From the NCBI RefSeq assembly GCF_900129855.1, contig NZ_LT670819.1, positions 5,394,001 through 5,458,000 on the forward strand: 64,000 nucleotides of DNA. Reading direction: 5' to 3'. Each line of letters begins with the position of its first letter. Position 1 is the first letter of the stretch. This stretch comes from Streptomyces sp. 3214.6. GTDB lineage: Bacteria > Actinomycetota > Actinomycetes > Streptomycetales > Streptomycetaceae. Under the pieces are notes generated by a model. It was not told where the DNA came from. It did not search any database and was given only the letters and a program-made list of their open reading frames with translations. A program made the position numbers and the translations under genes. Below are positions 32,666 through 40,054 of the stretch, in pieces.

Positions 32666-33092
32666 ATGGGGAGGTGCGATCTGACGAATGCGCAGTGGGC
32701 GAAGCTGGAGCCCCTGCTCCCTGCTGGGAAGAAGTCCGGACGACCGCCGGTACACACCAAGCGGCAGCTGATAGACGGCATACGCTGGCGCACCCGCGCC
32801 GGTGCTCCGTGGCGGGACGTGCCCGAGCGGTACGGCCCATGGGGGACGGTGTACGGACTGTTCCGCCGTTGGCAGCGGGACGGCACCTGGCACCGCATCT
32901 TCGAGCAACTGCAGGCCCGGGCCGATGCCGAGGGACAGATCACCTGGGACGTCTCGGTGGACTCCACCATCGCCCGCGCCCACCAGCATGCGGCCGGTGC
33001 CCGCAAAAAAAGGATCTGCAGATCGAGCCGCCCGGTGGTCTGTTCACCGAGCCGGACGACCACGGTCTCGGACGCTCCCGGGGTGGGCTGAC
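32666..33092 (+). pseudogene. 5' part of an IS5-family transposase with A7 frameshift site
   Basis: The first frame gives MGRCDLTNAQWAKLEPLLPA and continues through RQLIDGIRWRTRAGAPWRDV, YGLFRRWQRDGTWHRIF and VSVDSTIARAHQHAAGARKK, the N-terminal half of IS5-type transposases including the first catalytic Asp (DSTIARAH). At the A7G run (33005-33012) homology moves to the -1 frame (KKDLQIEPPGGLFTEPDDHG, RSRGGLTT), as in the programmed frameshift of this IS group. Homology stops at about 33092, so the second and third catalytic residues are missing and the element is dead. Confidence 0.82.
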
Positions 33093-33121
33093 CACCGGCC
33101 GAACCCGATCCCCGTCGCGAA

Positions 33122-33150
33122 GATGAAGTCGGCGCCCTACCGACTTCATC
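33122..33150 (+). terminator. Hairpin between transposase remnant and RIP gene
   Basis: A perfect 11-bp stem (33122-33132 with 33140-33150) and 7-nt loop. The rest of the 235-bp gap up to the RIP gene shows nothing else. Confidence 0.65.
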
Positions 33151-33327
33151 CGCGGAGGCCGACGACGGCCGCCCCCCACATGAGTTTTCGTCACTTCTCC
33201 TCTCAGGCAGTGCATTCTCGAGCACATGGTGGTGCACGGACGGTCGACTCCTCGGGCACGGCGGCTCCTAGCCTCGTGCCGCGACAGGCCTTGACCCGAG
33301 GCCTCCATCCGGGAGACCGAGAAGACC

Positions 33328-34208
33328 GTGCTGAAACGACTTTGCTCAGCCCTGCTGACCCTGGCCATCTCCATGGGCCTGGTGACGGCGCTCAGCGGCA
33401 CCGCGTCCGCGACCAACTACCAGGTGATCGACTGGCACATCTCGAACATCACCGCGGGAGGAAGCATCCCCCACCAGAACTACTGGAACCTGATCGACGC
33501 CATCCACCGGCGCACCTACGGTGACCCCACCGGCCTCAACGGCGTCACCGAGACCACCACCGAACGCGGCCGCCTCGTACAGGTGCGCGTCCTCGACACC
33601 AACAACGTCCACCTCACGTCCGTCTACATCTGGGCGGACGACCTCTACGTCGCGGGCTTCTACTCCCCTACTCCCCGCAGACCAACATCCACTGGGCGTT
33701 CCAGGACCGGATCAACGAGTTCCAGAACGCGCTGGGCGTGACGGTCGCCGCCAACCACCGGATCGCCAGCGGAAATTACAGCAACATCCCGGGCGGCAAC
33801 GACCGGGGAAGCCTGCAGCTCAACCCCGAGCGCATCTACAACGACATGCGCACCCTCGGCCGCGCGGCGGCGTACAACGACACGACCGGGCGGGCACTAC
33901 TGACGGCGATCCAGATCTTCTCGGAGGCGTCCCGCTTCGGCGTGGTCTTCGACGTCGTCCGGGGCAACATCGAGCGCCCCGGCCGGAACCGGCCGCTGAA
34001 CTACGTCAACGAGAACCGCGAAAACATCCTGGCCGCCAACGTGGAGAACCAGTGGGGGGAGATCAGCCAGTTCATCCGCAACGCCCGCAGGGATCCGACC
34101 ACGGCGACCATCACCGTCATGGGCCACACCGTCGCCACCATCGCGGCCGTGCTCTACTACATCGGCTTCATCGAGGCCAACGGACACATCATGCACAGCA
34201 ACCCCTGA
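33328..34208 (+). pseudogene. Secreted ribosome-inactivating protein (RIP) gene, frameshifted
   Basis: A GTG start at 33328 (GGGAG upstream) is followed by a signal peptide (MLKRLCSALLTLAISMGLVT to ASA). The N-terminal part has the RIP active-site tyrosine region DLYVAGFYS. The frame then fails at 33660-33675, where the 8 bases CTACTCCC occur twice in tandem. With one copy removed the frame continues as GFYSPQTNIHWAFQD and on through RIP motifs: IYNDMRTLG, the catalytic Glu/Arg in SEASRFGVVF, and the Trp in NQWGEIS. The intact protein would have 290 residues. RIPs remove adenine from the sarcin-ricin loop of large rRNA. As the gene stands, only an inactive 137-residue N-terminal fragment is made unless slippage restores the frame. 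Confidence 0.85.
33660..33675 (+). repeat. 8-bp tandem duplication that breaks the RIP frame
   Basis: CTACTCCC occurs twice head to tail (33660-33667, 33668-33675). Eight bases shift the frame, and loss of either copy restores a single open frame across the whole toxin. Confidence 0.9.
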
Positions 34209-34433
34209 CATGGAGCCCGGGCGGGCCGCCTGCGACAGCCGGAGGGTCGCCCCGAGCGCGTCCCTGTCGCCCCGCCCGGGCAGCACCCGCATACTCGTCC
34301 CTACGGCCTGGCACGGCGGAGACACCGCCAATCCGACCGGCAGCTTGTGGATCGCCAATGGCAGCGGCACTTCCCTGAACGGGTGTCGGCGGCGGCGAAC
34401 CTCCTCCGGTCTCCCGGTCTACCGTGGCTGCCC

Positions 34434-34682
34434 ATGGGCTGCGACGTGCACATCACGCGGCGTGTGGACTGGTGGGCTGAAGAAGGCCAGGACATCAGCA
34501 CGGCGGAATGGGAAGCGGTGGTCGCTGATGACCCCGGCCTCGCGATGGCCCCGATGTGGTGGACCGCCGGCCGGATCGTGTCCAAGAACCCGAGCGATGC
34601 GGTGATCGCGACGATGTGCCAGGTGGCGACGGTGCTGGACGCACGGGTTCAGGGCGACGACGGCGAGTACTACGACGCCTGA
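34434..34682 (+). CDS. Small conserved hypothetical protein (MGCDVHI type)
   Basis: 82 residues from the ATG at 34434. The protein opens MGCDVHITRRVDWWAEEGQD and continues with LAMAPMWWTAGRIVSKNPSD and LDARVQGDDGEYYDA. Proteins with the GxDVHI start are found in many bacteria and have no assigned role; the Cys/Asp/His cluster might bind a metal. There is no ribosome binding site, and TACCGT eight bases upstream could be a -10 box. It heads a run of same-strand genes that ends with the Fic gene. Confidence 0.65.
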   Translation: MGCDVHITRRVDWWAEEGQDISTAEWEAVVADDPGLAMAPMWWTAGRIVSKNPSDAVIATMCQVATVLDARVQGDDGEYYDA

Positions 34683-34701
34683 CGCGTGCGGCCACCGCGA
34701 G

Positions 34702-35169
34702 ATGATCAAGGGTTGTGTCGACTTCGACCAGGAGGCGCTGCGTCGGCCCCCGCACCCCGATCCACCCCCGGCGGGGAGCAGGCGGCCGGAACTGTTCCAG
34801 CGGTATCGCGAGGTGGCCGCGGAGTTCCCCGCGTCCGATCTGCCGCCGTTGGAGACGGCGCTCTGGCTGATGAAGCCGGGCACGGTGGTCCGTGGCACCT
34901 GGGACGAACCGAAGGAGGCCGCCGCCTGGCTGGCGGAACGGTTGACCGACTACGCGCCCCGCTTCGGTTCCGACGCGGAGCGTGCCCCGGCCGTCCTGGC
35001 CCGGTACGCGAACTCCGCGGCAGAACGGCTGCGGTGGGGCCGTGACGTATCCCTGGGCTTCTACCTCGAACGCCCCGCCTACCTCTCCCTGGCCCTGGTC
35101 ACCTGCTCACCCAACCGCGCGGCACCGGATCTGCCGTGCCCTGCTCAAAGCGGGATGCGGAGGAGGTGA
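34702..35169 (+). CDS. Hypothetical protein, first gene of the Fic operon
   Basis: 155 residues from an ATG at 34702, with only a weak GCGAG upstream. The middle is helical and rich in Ala/Leu/Arg (ELFQRYREVAAEFPASDLPP, ALWLMKPGTVVRGTWDEPKE, AERLTDYAPRFGSDAE, FYLERPAYLSLALVTC). No known motif is seen. Its stop (35167-35169) is two bases from the GTG of the next gene, so the two are coupled. The C-terminal 20 residues are compositionally odd and may not be native. Confidence 0.6.
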   Translation: MIKGCVDFDQEALRRPPHPDPPPAGSRRPELFQRYREVAAEFPASDLPPLETALWLMKPGTVVRGTWDEPKEAAAWLAERLTDYAPRFGSDAERAPAVLARYANSAAERLRWGRDVSLGFYLERPAYLSLALVTCSPNRAAPDLPCPAQSGMRRR

Positions 35170-35170
35170 G

Positions 35171-36049
35171 GTGAATGGGCAGGGGGCCCGCGTATCCGAA
35201 ATCCAGTGGCCGAGCCGGTGCGCGCGGGCTGAGACTGTCGGCCTCGTCGCAGCGGAGAGAAAGAGGGGCCCGGCACTGGCGTACAACCGGCACATCTTGC
35301 CCTTTCCCGAGAACCGTGTGCCCCGGGCCGATCCCAGGTTCATGTTGAGTTGGGAGGGTCTCGATCCGGCCCGCCACCCCTTCGTGTGGGACGAGGACGA
35401 GGAGACCCGGCTCTGCGCACTGGTCCGCGAATGGGTGCCCCCTGTCCTCTCCGGCATGGCGGGGTGGTGGCAGGGCGAGTACTGGTGCGAAAGCCAGGTG
35501 GACGCGATCATCCGGGAGCGCTACGGGAACTGGGCCCAGGGATGGAACTGGTGCTATCGCCACGGCGGGGTCATCGGCAGCTGGGTCACCGGGGCCACGT
35601 CGGTGACGACGCCCGAGGAGACCGCCGCCCGCGTCGTCGCCGCCCTGCTTGAGTGGCGGGAGTGGCTGGAACAACTGGCGCAGACTTTCGCGCAGTTGGC
35701 GCCGTCGCCGGAAGCCTCCCCCGAGGAACGCAGCTGGCATCTGGAGCGGGCCTCGGTCCGGCTCGTGACGCGCGTACTGGACTCGGGTGCGGAGGGCGGC
35801 TGGCAAGGGCTCGCCGGACTGACCCTGCGCTGGTTCCTCACCAGCACCGGAGTGGACCCGGCTGAGGCCGACCGGGCGGTGGAGACCGCGATCGGCGGCC
35901 GGTTCGAGAGCTGGGTCACCCCCGGACCCGCACTGATCGACTCGGTCGGAGAGGACCTCGCCGTCACCCTCACCGGCAGGCTCCCCTACCAGGACCACCG
36001 CGAGCGGGCCGCCCTGGAGGAGTTCCATGACCGCCGCCGCCCCCGCTGA
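35171..36049 (+). CDS. Hypothetical protein, middle gene of the Fic operon
   Basis: 292 residues from a GTG at 35171 (AGGAGG four bases upstream). The protein is rich in Trp and acidic residues: WEGLDPARHPFVWDEDEETR, VREWVPPVLSGMAGWWQGEY and YGNWAQGWNWCYRHGGVIGS. The C-terminal half contains Trp/Leu-rich helices (LEWREWLEQLAQTFAQL, LTLRWFLTSTGVDPAEADRA). No recognised domain or membrane segment is visible. It overlaps the Fic gene by 23 bp, so both proteins are probably made together. It could be the partner, substrate or regulator of the Fic enzyme, but no Fic-inhibitory motif could be identified with confidence. Confidence 0.65.
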   Translation: MNGQGARVSEIQWPSRCARAETVGLVAAERKRGPALAYNRHILPFPENRVPRADPRFMLSWEGLDPARHPFVWDEDEETRLCALVREWVPPVLSGMAGWWQGEYWCESQVDAIIRERYGNWAQGWNWCYRHGGVIGSWVTGATSVTTPEETAARVVAALLEWREWLEQLAQTFAQLAPSPEASPEERSWHLERASVRLVTRVLDSGAEGGWQGLAGLTLRWFLTSTGVDPAEADRAVETAIGGRFESWVTPGPALIDSVGEDLAVTLTGRLPYQDHRERAALEEFHDRRRPR

Positions 36050-36707
36050 CCCCGCCGCCCCCGCTGACCCCGCCGCCCCTGCGGACGCCGCCGCCCCTGC
36101 GGACGTCGCTGACAGCCTCGCGACCTGGCTGCGCGTGCGCCGGGCGGCCGACTGGCACCGCGCACCGGCCCTGCAGCGGGGACTGCCCGGGCGGGACGGG
36201 TTCCGGACCTGGTGCGCGGGGCCCGTCCGCCGGCGCGACCCCGTCCGCGCGGAGCGTCTGCTCCGCGCCCACGGCCTGGCCCTCGCCGACGCCGCACGCC
36301 GCGCCCCGCTCGGCTTCGCCCTGCTGGCCGCCTGGCAGCGCGAGGTCCTCGGCACGGCGAACGCGCCGTTCCGTACGGGGGACGCCTACGCCAAGGCAGG
36401 CCGCGAGCGCTACGGCCTGACTCCGCGTACCCAAGCGGACTTCGCCGCCTGCCTGCACGAGGCGGCCGATCCGGCAGTCCCGCTCGCGGGCCGCGCGGCC
36501 CGTGTCTATCTCGACGTGGCGTTCTTCCATCCCTTCACGGACGGCAACGCCCGTGCGGCCCTGCTCACCCTGGTCCACGTCCTGGCCCGCGAGGACGTCG
36601 TCCTGCCCGAGGTCTGGCCCCTGCAGACCATCCGCTACGCGGACGACCCGGCGGGCGCCACCGACCTGGCCACGCTCATCGGCGTGCTCAACCGCCGCCG
36701 CACGTAG
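36027..36707 (+). CDS. Fic-domain protein
   Basis: 226 residues from an ATG at 36027 (GGAGGAG upstream), inside the end of the previous gene. A low-complexity N-terminus made of PADPAA repeats (encoded by 18-bp tandem repeats, 36037-36109) is followed by a helical domain containing the Fic motif HPFTDGNARAA. Canonical Fic AMP-transferases have HxFx(D/E)GNGRxxR. Here the Gly of GNGR is Ala and the second Arg is absent, while the catalytic His, the Asp and the Asn are kept. It may still transfer a nucleotide or phosphate group, or act as another Fic subtype such as Doc. The two upstream genes form its operon. Confidence 0.75.
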   Translation: MTAAAPADPAAPADPAAPADAAAPADVADSLATWLRVRRAADWHRAPALQRGLPGRDGFRTWCAGPVRRRDPVRAERLLRAHGLALADAARRAPLGFALLAAWQREVLGTANAPFRTGDAYAKAGRERYGLTPRTQADFAACLHEAADPAVPLAGRAARVYLDVAFFHPFTDGNARAALLTLVHVLAREDVVLPEVWPLQTIRYADDPAGATDLATLIGVLNRRRT

Positions 36708-36757
36708 ACCGACCGCGACTCCCCAACCGGTCCACCGGGTCCAGTCGGACCAACCGG

Positions 36758-38401
36758 TCAGACCTCGGTCTGCAGGCGCGCTTCCAGCATCCGTTGGATG
36801 AGGTTGCGGGTCGCGCGTTCGACGCGGGGGTCGTGGTGCGCCGGGTCCTGGAGGGCCAGTGGCCAGAGGAAGGTGCCGGCTACGAACACGAGCGTGCCGT
36901 TTTCGTGTTCACAGAGGCTGGTGTTCTGGATGCGCCGCCCACGGCCGCCGTCCTTGCCGAAGGAGTCGCCGTAGGGGGACTCCGAGAGGAGGGTGCGCTC
37001 GGCGCCCTCGGGCGAGGGCATCCTGTCGTCGTAGCCGTCGGCCTCGCCGCCCACGAGGGCGGATATCTCCTCGCCGTCCTTGAGCCCGGTGCCCGCCCAG
37101 AACCAGTGGCCCGGCTCGCGGACGACCAGGGGCGCGGGTTCGGACAGGATGCCGTTGTACTGGACGCCCAGCAGGCCCTGTTCCGCGCGTCCGCGCTTCT
37201 TGCCGTGCTCGTCCTCCAGGTCGCGCCAGCGCTCGGTGGGGCCGCTGGCGTCGGGTGCGGGGTCCTCGGTCTGCTTGTAGCAGGCGACGGTGCGGGCCGG
37301 CGTGCCGTCGGGCGCGTCGGTGAGCCGGACGTGGAAGTAGATGTTGTTGGCCGCCAGGAAGGCGAGGTGCGTGCCGGCGTCCACCGCCTTCTCCACGGTG
37401 TCCCGCATCGGCTTCGACCAGTACTCGTCATGGCCGGGGAAGATCATCGCCGTGTAGCGCTCCGGGTCGATCCGTCCCTCGTGCAGGTCGACGCTCGTCG
37501 CGTACGTCACGTCGTGGCCGCCGGCCTCCACCCAGCGCGTGAACGCGAGGTCCAACTCGGCCCACCGGGGAAGCCCGTGGTCGGAGTAAGGGCGGTCGAA
37601 CGACACGTGGAACGCGCGGTGGGCATTGTTCCCGACGACCCCGGGGCGGGCGTAGCCCTTGTAGAGGTTCTTGCCGGTACGGCCGTCCAGCGGCCACTGG
37701 TTGTAGGCCTGGTAGGTGGTGAAGGGGAGGACCACCAGGAGGTCCGCCGCGCGGTTCGGCTCGCGGACGACGAACGGCGTGCAGCTGCGGTGACCGTCCT
37801 CGGCCTGGAAGACGGCCATGTACACGCCCGACACCCAGGTGGTGGGGACGCGGTGCGTCCAGGACGGGCGCCAGTCGCACACGATGGCCCCGGTGCCGGG
37901 GTGCGGGACGGGGGTGGGCTGCCGGGAGCCGGTGAGCCGCGGGCCGGTGGTCATCAGGCGGCCGCCGGCGCCGTCGTAGTGGCCGAGGCGGTAGACGGCG
38001 ATGCGGAAGGGCTGCGGTGTCCGTACGGACACGTGGAAGGTGATCGGCTCACCGGGGGCGACGGATGTCGTCGAGGCGTAGCCCTGGATCTGTCCCACGC
38101 GGTCCTTGGTGCTGAGGCGGTCCTCCGGAGGAACGTTCCAGCTCGCTGTTCCCGCGTGCGCGTTCTCGCTCGCCACCGGGTTGGCGCCCGTGGCGGTTGC
38201 CTTGCGCACCGGCGGCGGGGACGAGGGCGGGGACCCCGCGGGCGCTTCGCGGTACGCGTACGCCGCCCCGATCCCGGTGACGGTCACGGCCCCTGCCCCG
38301 AGCGTGCCGATGGCCCTGCGACGACTGACGCCGGACTCACTGACGCCGGACTTGCCAGCCTTGCCGGCCTTGCTGACGACGGACTTCCTGACGTCGGACA
38401 T
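36758..38401 (-). CDS. Tat-exported DMFase large-subunit-like protein
   Basis: 547 residues from the ATG at 38401. A twin-arginine signal (SRRRAIGTLGAGAVTVTGIG) predicts folded export. The body (about 100-530) resembles the large subunit of N,N-dimethylformamidase: ITFHVSVRTPQPFRIAVYRL, GVYMAVFQAEDG, PFTTYQAYNQWPLDGRTGKN, FDRPYSDHGLPRW, MIFPGHDEYWSKPMRDTVE and GTFLWPLALQDPAHHDP. The GHDEYW element is conserved in the family. No small subunit gene is adjacent. The true substrate is unknown; a C-N hydrolase role is only an inference from the family. Confidence 0.85.
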   Translation of the reverse strand: MSDVRKSVVSKAGKAGKSGVSESGVSRRRAIGTLGAGAVTVTGIGAAYAYREAPAGSPPSSPPPVRKATATGANPVASENAHAGTASWNVPPEDRLSTKDRVGQIQGYASTTSVAPGEPITFHVSVRTPQPFRIAVYRLGHYDGAGGRLMTTGPRLTGSRQPTPVPHPGTGAIVCDWRPSWTHRVPTTWVSGVYMAVFQAEDGHRSCTPFVVREPNRAADLLVVLPFTTYQAYNQWPLDGRTGKNLYKGYARPGVVGNNAHRAFHVSFDRPYSDHGLPRWAELDLAFTRWVEAGGHDVTYATSVDLHEGRIDPERYTAMIFPGHDEYWSKPMRDTVEKAVDAGTHLAFLAANNIYFHVRLTDAPDGTPARTVACYKQTEDPAPDASGPTERWRDLEDEHGKKRGRAEQGLLGVQYNGILSEPAPLVVREPGHWFWAGTGLKDGEEISALVGGEADGYDDRMPSPEGAERTLLSESPYGDSFGKDGGRGRRIQNTSLCEHENGTLVFVAGTFLWPLALQDPAHHDPRVERATRNLIQRMLEARLQTEV

Positions 38402-38550
38402 GCGGAACAGGCCCCCCTGGCACCGGCACACGATCCGCACACGCGCTGTTCACTTGTTCGCACGGTCGTGTGGACTGTCAAAACCCTCTGCTGTACTGCG
38501 AGTCAGGGGCCGTGACCGTCAAGCGGCTGGTCAAACCGCTGGTCAAACGC

Positions 38551-38586
38551 GGACCGCCCGCCCTCTAAAGAGAGGGCGGGCGGTCC
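38551..38586 (-). terminator. Strong hairpin terminator after terD
   Basis: A perfect 16-bp stem (38551-38566 with 38571-38586) with a 4-nt loop, 81 bp past the terD stop codon. Confidence 0.9.
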
Positions 38587-38642
38587 GGTGAGGTTGCCTG
38601 GGATGCCTCAGATATTCGAACGTCCTGTGACGCCCGGGTGGC

Positions 38643-38678
38643 TCAGACGTTGACTGAGACGTTGACTCAGACGTTGAC
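38643..38678 (-). repeat. 12-bp triplication at the terD stop codon
   Basis: The last codons and the stop of terD (38667-38678) are followed by two further copies of the same 12-bp unit (38655-38666 with one mismatch, 38643-38654 identical). The unit encodes Val-Asn-Val-stop. Confidence 0.9.
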
Positions 38679-39242
38679 GCCGAAGTCCTGGGCGATGCCG
38701 ACCAGGCCCGAGGCGTAGCCCTGGCCGACTGCGCGGAACTTCCACTCCGCGCCGTTGCGGTAGAGCTCGCCGAAGACCATGGCGGTCTCGGTCGCCGCGT
38801 CCTCCGAGAGGTCGTAGCGGGCGATCTCGGCGCCGCCGGCCTGGTTGACGATGCGGATGTAGGCGTTGCGGACCTGGCCGAAGTTCTGCGAGCGGTTCTC
38901 CGCGTCGTAGATCGAGACCGGGAAGACGATCTTGTCGATGTCGGCCGGGAGGCCGGCCAGGTTGACGTTGATCGCCTCGTCGTCGCCCGCGCCCTCGCCG
39001 GTGCGGTTGTCGCCGGTGTGGACGATGGTCTGGTCCGGCGTCTGCTTGTTGTTGAAGAAGACGAAGTGGGCGTCCGAGTAGACCTTGCCCTGGGTGTTGA
39101 CCGCGATCGCGGAGGCGTCGAGGTCGAAGTCCGTGCCGGTGGTGGTGCGGACGTCCCAGCCGAGGCCCACGGTGACGGCGGTCAGGCCCGGAGCCTCCTT
39201 GGTGAGCGAGACGTTGCCACCCTTGGACAGGCTTACAGCCAT
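38667..39242 (-). CDS. terD: TerD-family stress protein
   Basis: 191 residues from an ATG at 39242. The family core is complete: MAVSLSKGGNVSLTKEAPGL, VGLGWDVRTTTGTDFDLDAS (calcium-binding Asp cluster), HTGDNRTGEGAGDDEAINVN, VFPVSIYDAENRSQNFGQVR and GELYRNGAEWKFRAVGQGYA. TerD-like proteins bind calcium and are linked to tellurite resistance, phage resistance and, in Streptomyces, normal differentiation. The gene stands alone with its own terminator. A short tandem repeat of CTTCGTACGGG type (39267-39297) lies in its promoter region. Confidence 0.92.
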   Translation of the reverse strand: MAVSLSKGGNVSLTKEAPGLTAVTVGLGWDVRTTTGTDFDLDASAIAVNTQGKVYSDAHFVFFNNKQTPDQTIVHTGDNRTGEGAGDDEAINVNLAGLPADIDKIVFPVSIYDAENRSQNFGQVRNAYIRIVNQAGGAEIARYDLSEDAATETAMVFGELYRNGAEWKFRAVGQGYASGLVGIAQDFGVNV

Positions 39243-39437
39243 GGTTGGGAGTCCTTCCCTCGTTGCGTACGGCTTCGTACGGGGCTTCGTACGGGCACGA
39301 AGCTACAGCTATCCCTATGAACGCAGCGCAGGGTGCTCAAGGTTCCCCACGACCCCGGGTTTCTTTACTTTCTTTACCAAGGGTCGCCAAGGGATATTCG
39401 CGTGACTCGGGCCGGGCCGGGCGGGAACATGGTCGGC

Positions 39438-39866
39438 ATGTCTGGTCCCTATGTCGTCCGCGGCTCCGTCTCGCTTCCCGAGGCCGAGCTCATGTGGCGT
39501 TTCTCGCGGTCTTCGGGGCCGGGCGGGCAGCACGTCAACACCAGTGACTCGCAGGTGGAGCTCCGCTTCGACCTCGCGCGCACCGAGGCACTGCCCGAGG
39601 TGTGGAAGGCACGGGCGCTCCAGCGGCTGGCCGGGCGGCTCGTCGACGGCGTTGTCACCGTCCGCGCCTCCGAGCACCGCTCGCAGTGGCGCAACCGCGA
39701 GACCGCCGCCGTACGCCTCGCCGCGCTCCTCGCCGAGGCCACCGCCCCGCCGCCCAAGCCGCGCCGGCCCACCCGCATCCCGCGCGGGATCAACGAACGC
39801 CGGCTGCGCGAGAAGAAGCAGCGCTCGGAGACGAAGCGGGGCAGGAACGGACGGGACTGGTCCTGA
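39438..39866 (+). CDS. arfB: ArfB/ICT1-type peptidyl-tRNA hydrolase
   Basis: 142 residues from the ATG at 39438; an in-frame ATG at 39429 is an alternative. The GGQ motif occurs in SSGPGGQHVNTSDSQVELRF, the release-factor catalytic loop, with no codon-recognition domain. The C-terminal tail is strongly basic (RRPTRIPRGINERRLREKKQ and so on), as needed to enter the empty mRNA channel of stalled ribosomes. It rescues ribosomes by hydrolysing peptidyl-tRNA. The stop codon lies within the first unit of a 16-bp tandem array. Confidence 0.92.
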   Translation: MSGPYVVRGSVSLPEAELMWRFSRSSGPGGQHVNTSDSQVELRFDLARTEALPEVWKARALQRLAGRLVDGVVTVRASEHRSQWRNRETAAVRLAALLAEATAPPPKPRRPTRIPRGINERRLREKKQRSETKRGRNGRDWS

Positions 39867-39974
39867 CCGGGAGCGGTTCTGACCTGGACCCGTTCTGACC
39901 GGGACTGGTTCTGACCGGGACTGGTTCTGACCGGGACTGGTTCTGACCGGGACTGGTTCTGACCGGAACTGGTT
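39863..39974 (+). repeat. Seven 16-bp tandem repeats through the arfB stop
   Basis: The unit CTGACCGGGACTGGTT is repeated seven times head to tail. The first copy contains the arfB stop codon, the first two are diverged, copies 3-6 are identical and the last has one change. The array ends 12 bp before the sigma-factor promoter. Confidence 0.92.
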
Positions 39975-39986
39975 CTGACCTGCGTG

Positions 39987-40013
39987 TGTCACATTTCCCG
40001 CGTGCCGTCCGTC
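39987..40013 (+). promoter_or_regulatory. ECF41-type promoter of the sigma factor gene
   Basis: TGTCACA (39987-39993) and CGTC (40010-40013) are 16 bp apart, exactly the -35/-10 pair described for ECF41 sigma factors. It lies 41 bp before the sigma factor start, consistent with autoregulation. Confidence 0.75.
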
Positions 40014-40054
40014 ATCTCTATGACAGCCGACCGCGAACAGGGATGTGACGAACG

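Noticed and set aside
36708..36757. Terminator between the Fic gene and the convergent Tat-exported gene
   Set aside because: Only short imperfect ACCGGT/GGACC repeats are visible, and no convincing stem could be drawn.
39863..39974. The 16-bp array (and others in the window) as a CRISPR
   Set aside because: The units are directly adjacent without unique spacers, shorter than CRISPR repeats, and no cas genes are present.
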